Position numbers and translations under genes: made by a program. A stretch of 60,067 nt of DNA from Draconibacterium sp. (GTDB lineage Bacteria; Bacteroidota; Bacteroidia; Bacteroidales; Prolixibacteraceae). Below the pieces are notes generated by a model. The model saw only the letters and a program-made list of their open reading frames with translations. It had not been told where the DNA came from and did no database searches. This document shows positions 59,705 through 60,067 of this stretch, piece after piece; position 1 is the stretch's first letter; every line of letters starts with the position of its first letter. The DNA lies in the NCBI GenBank assembly GCA_016705335.1, contig JADIYN010000040.1, positions 1-60,067 of the forward strand, read 5' to 3'.

Positions 59705-60067
59705 ATGAGGAAACATATCATTTATATCGTTGGATTTCTTTTGGCAGTCCCATTTGGAATAAGGGCGCAGCAGGCCAATGTCAATCTCGATTTCAATCCG
59801 CAAAAGAATACAGAAGGCCTGAATCCGTTCAGCGCTTCTGTAAATTCGCCCGAGGTGCACGACGACAATACCGTAACTTTTCGGTTGAAAGCGCCCAATG
59901 CGCAAAAAGTTGTTTTGCCAACAGGGGCAATCTACACAGCCAATAACATGGGCAGAGAGCCGCTTCCTTTTACAAAAGGCGACGATGGAATCTGGACACT
60001 GACCATCGGGCCGTTGAAACCCGATATGTACGCTTATCATTTTAATGTCGATGGCGTTCAGATACCT
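59705..60067 (+). CDS. CE1-type esterase N-terminal E-set domain (tandem copy 6, runs off right edge)
   Basis: The first 121 residues are present. Signal peptide HIIYIVGFLLAVPFGIRAQ; E-set text VTFRLKAPNAQKVVLPTGAI and DDGIWTLTIGPLKPDMYAYH matches the N-terminal domain of the preceding esterases, with LKAPNAQK closest to copy 5. The catalytic domain lies beyond the window, so the esterase identity rests on the tandem context. 38 bp after copy 5. Confidence 0.75.
   Translation, partial: MRKHIIYIVGFLLAVPFGIRAQQANVNLDFNPQKNTEGLNPFSASVNSPEVHDDNTVTFRLKAPNAQKVVLPTGAIYTANNMGREPLPFTKGDDGIWTLTIGPLKPDMYAYHFNVDGVQIP

Overview
The window comes from a Bacteroidota chromosome, most likely a marine or sediment Bacteroidales/Marinilabiliales-type glycan degrader. 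The evidence is a SusC/SusD pair, hybrid two-component regulators with an AraC output, lipoprotein signals ending in Cys, TAnnTTTG-type -7 boxes, the DUF4271-hemD-rnpA gene order and dense glycoside hydrolase/esterase clusters. I recognise no rRNA, tRNA or CRISPR array.

Layout. (1) About 1-11.0 kb is a maltose/maltodextrin locus. SusD and SusC lie on the minus strand; a LacI regulator, an MFS sugar transporter, a GH65 maltose phosphorylase and a GH13 cyclomaltodextrinase-like enzyme lie on the plus strand. Matching LacI-type operators sit about 180-190 bp upstream of both susC and the transporter. Two strong hairpins close the locus. (2) About 11.3-26.3 kb is housekeeping: TetR regulator, RNase R, an Ig-like lipoprotein, a coiled-coil membrane protein, a metallo-beta-lactamase-fold hydrolase, a porin-like protein, QueD, DNA polymerase I, a HigA-like remnant, a tRNA-dihydrouridine synthase, DUF4271, HemD and RnpA. 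(3) About 26.5-41.4 kb is mixed: a DoxX/aldo-keto-reductase-like fusion with an internal Tat-like motif, a ChbG-type deacetylase whose 3' end is duplicated on the far side of a DUF1016 (PDDEXK) nuclease, then GH172, SGNH and GH116 enzymes, a hybrid two-component sensor, an RDD protein and an intergenic 21-bp periodic repeat array. (4) About 41.5 kb to the right edge is a xylan side-chain/oligosaccharide locus: an esterase joined to a GH8 reducing-end xylosidase-like domain, two large GH3 enzymes and eight CE1-type esterases, six of them in tandem to the window edge. An AT-rich aspartic-protease-like gene interrupts it.

How the genes work together. In region 1, SusCD would import maltodextrins, the GH13 enzyme would cut them to maltose, the MFS protein would carry maltose across the inner membrane and GH65 would phosphorolyse it; the usual beta-phosphoglucomutase gene is absent. 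In region 4, secreted or periplasmic esterases would strip acetyl or feruloyl groups from xylo-oligosaccharides while GH8 and GH3 enzymes shorten them.

Sequence quality. Nearly every gene from 1 to about 20.6 kb carries one or more single-base frameshifts, including essential genes (polA, rnr), whereas 20.6-41 kb is almost clean. A homopolymer block at 57163-57316 looks artificial. I treat most frameshifts as sequencing or assembly errors and give the gene extents expected after correcting them.
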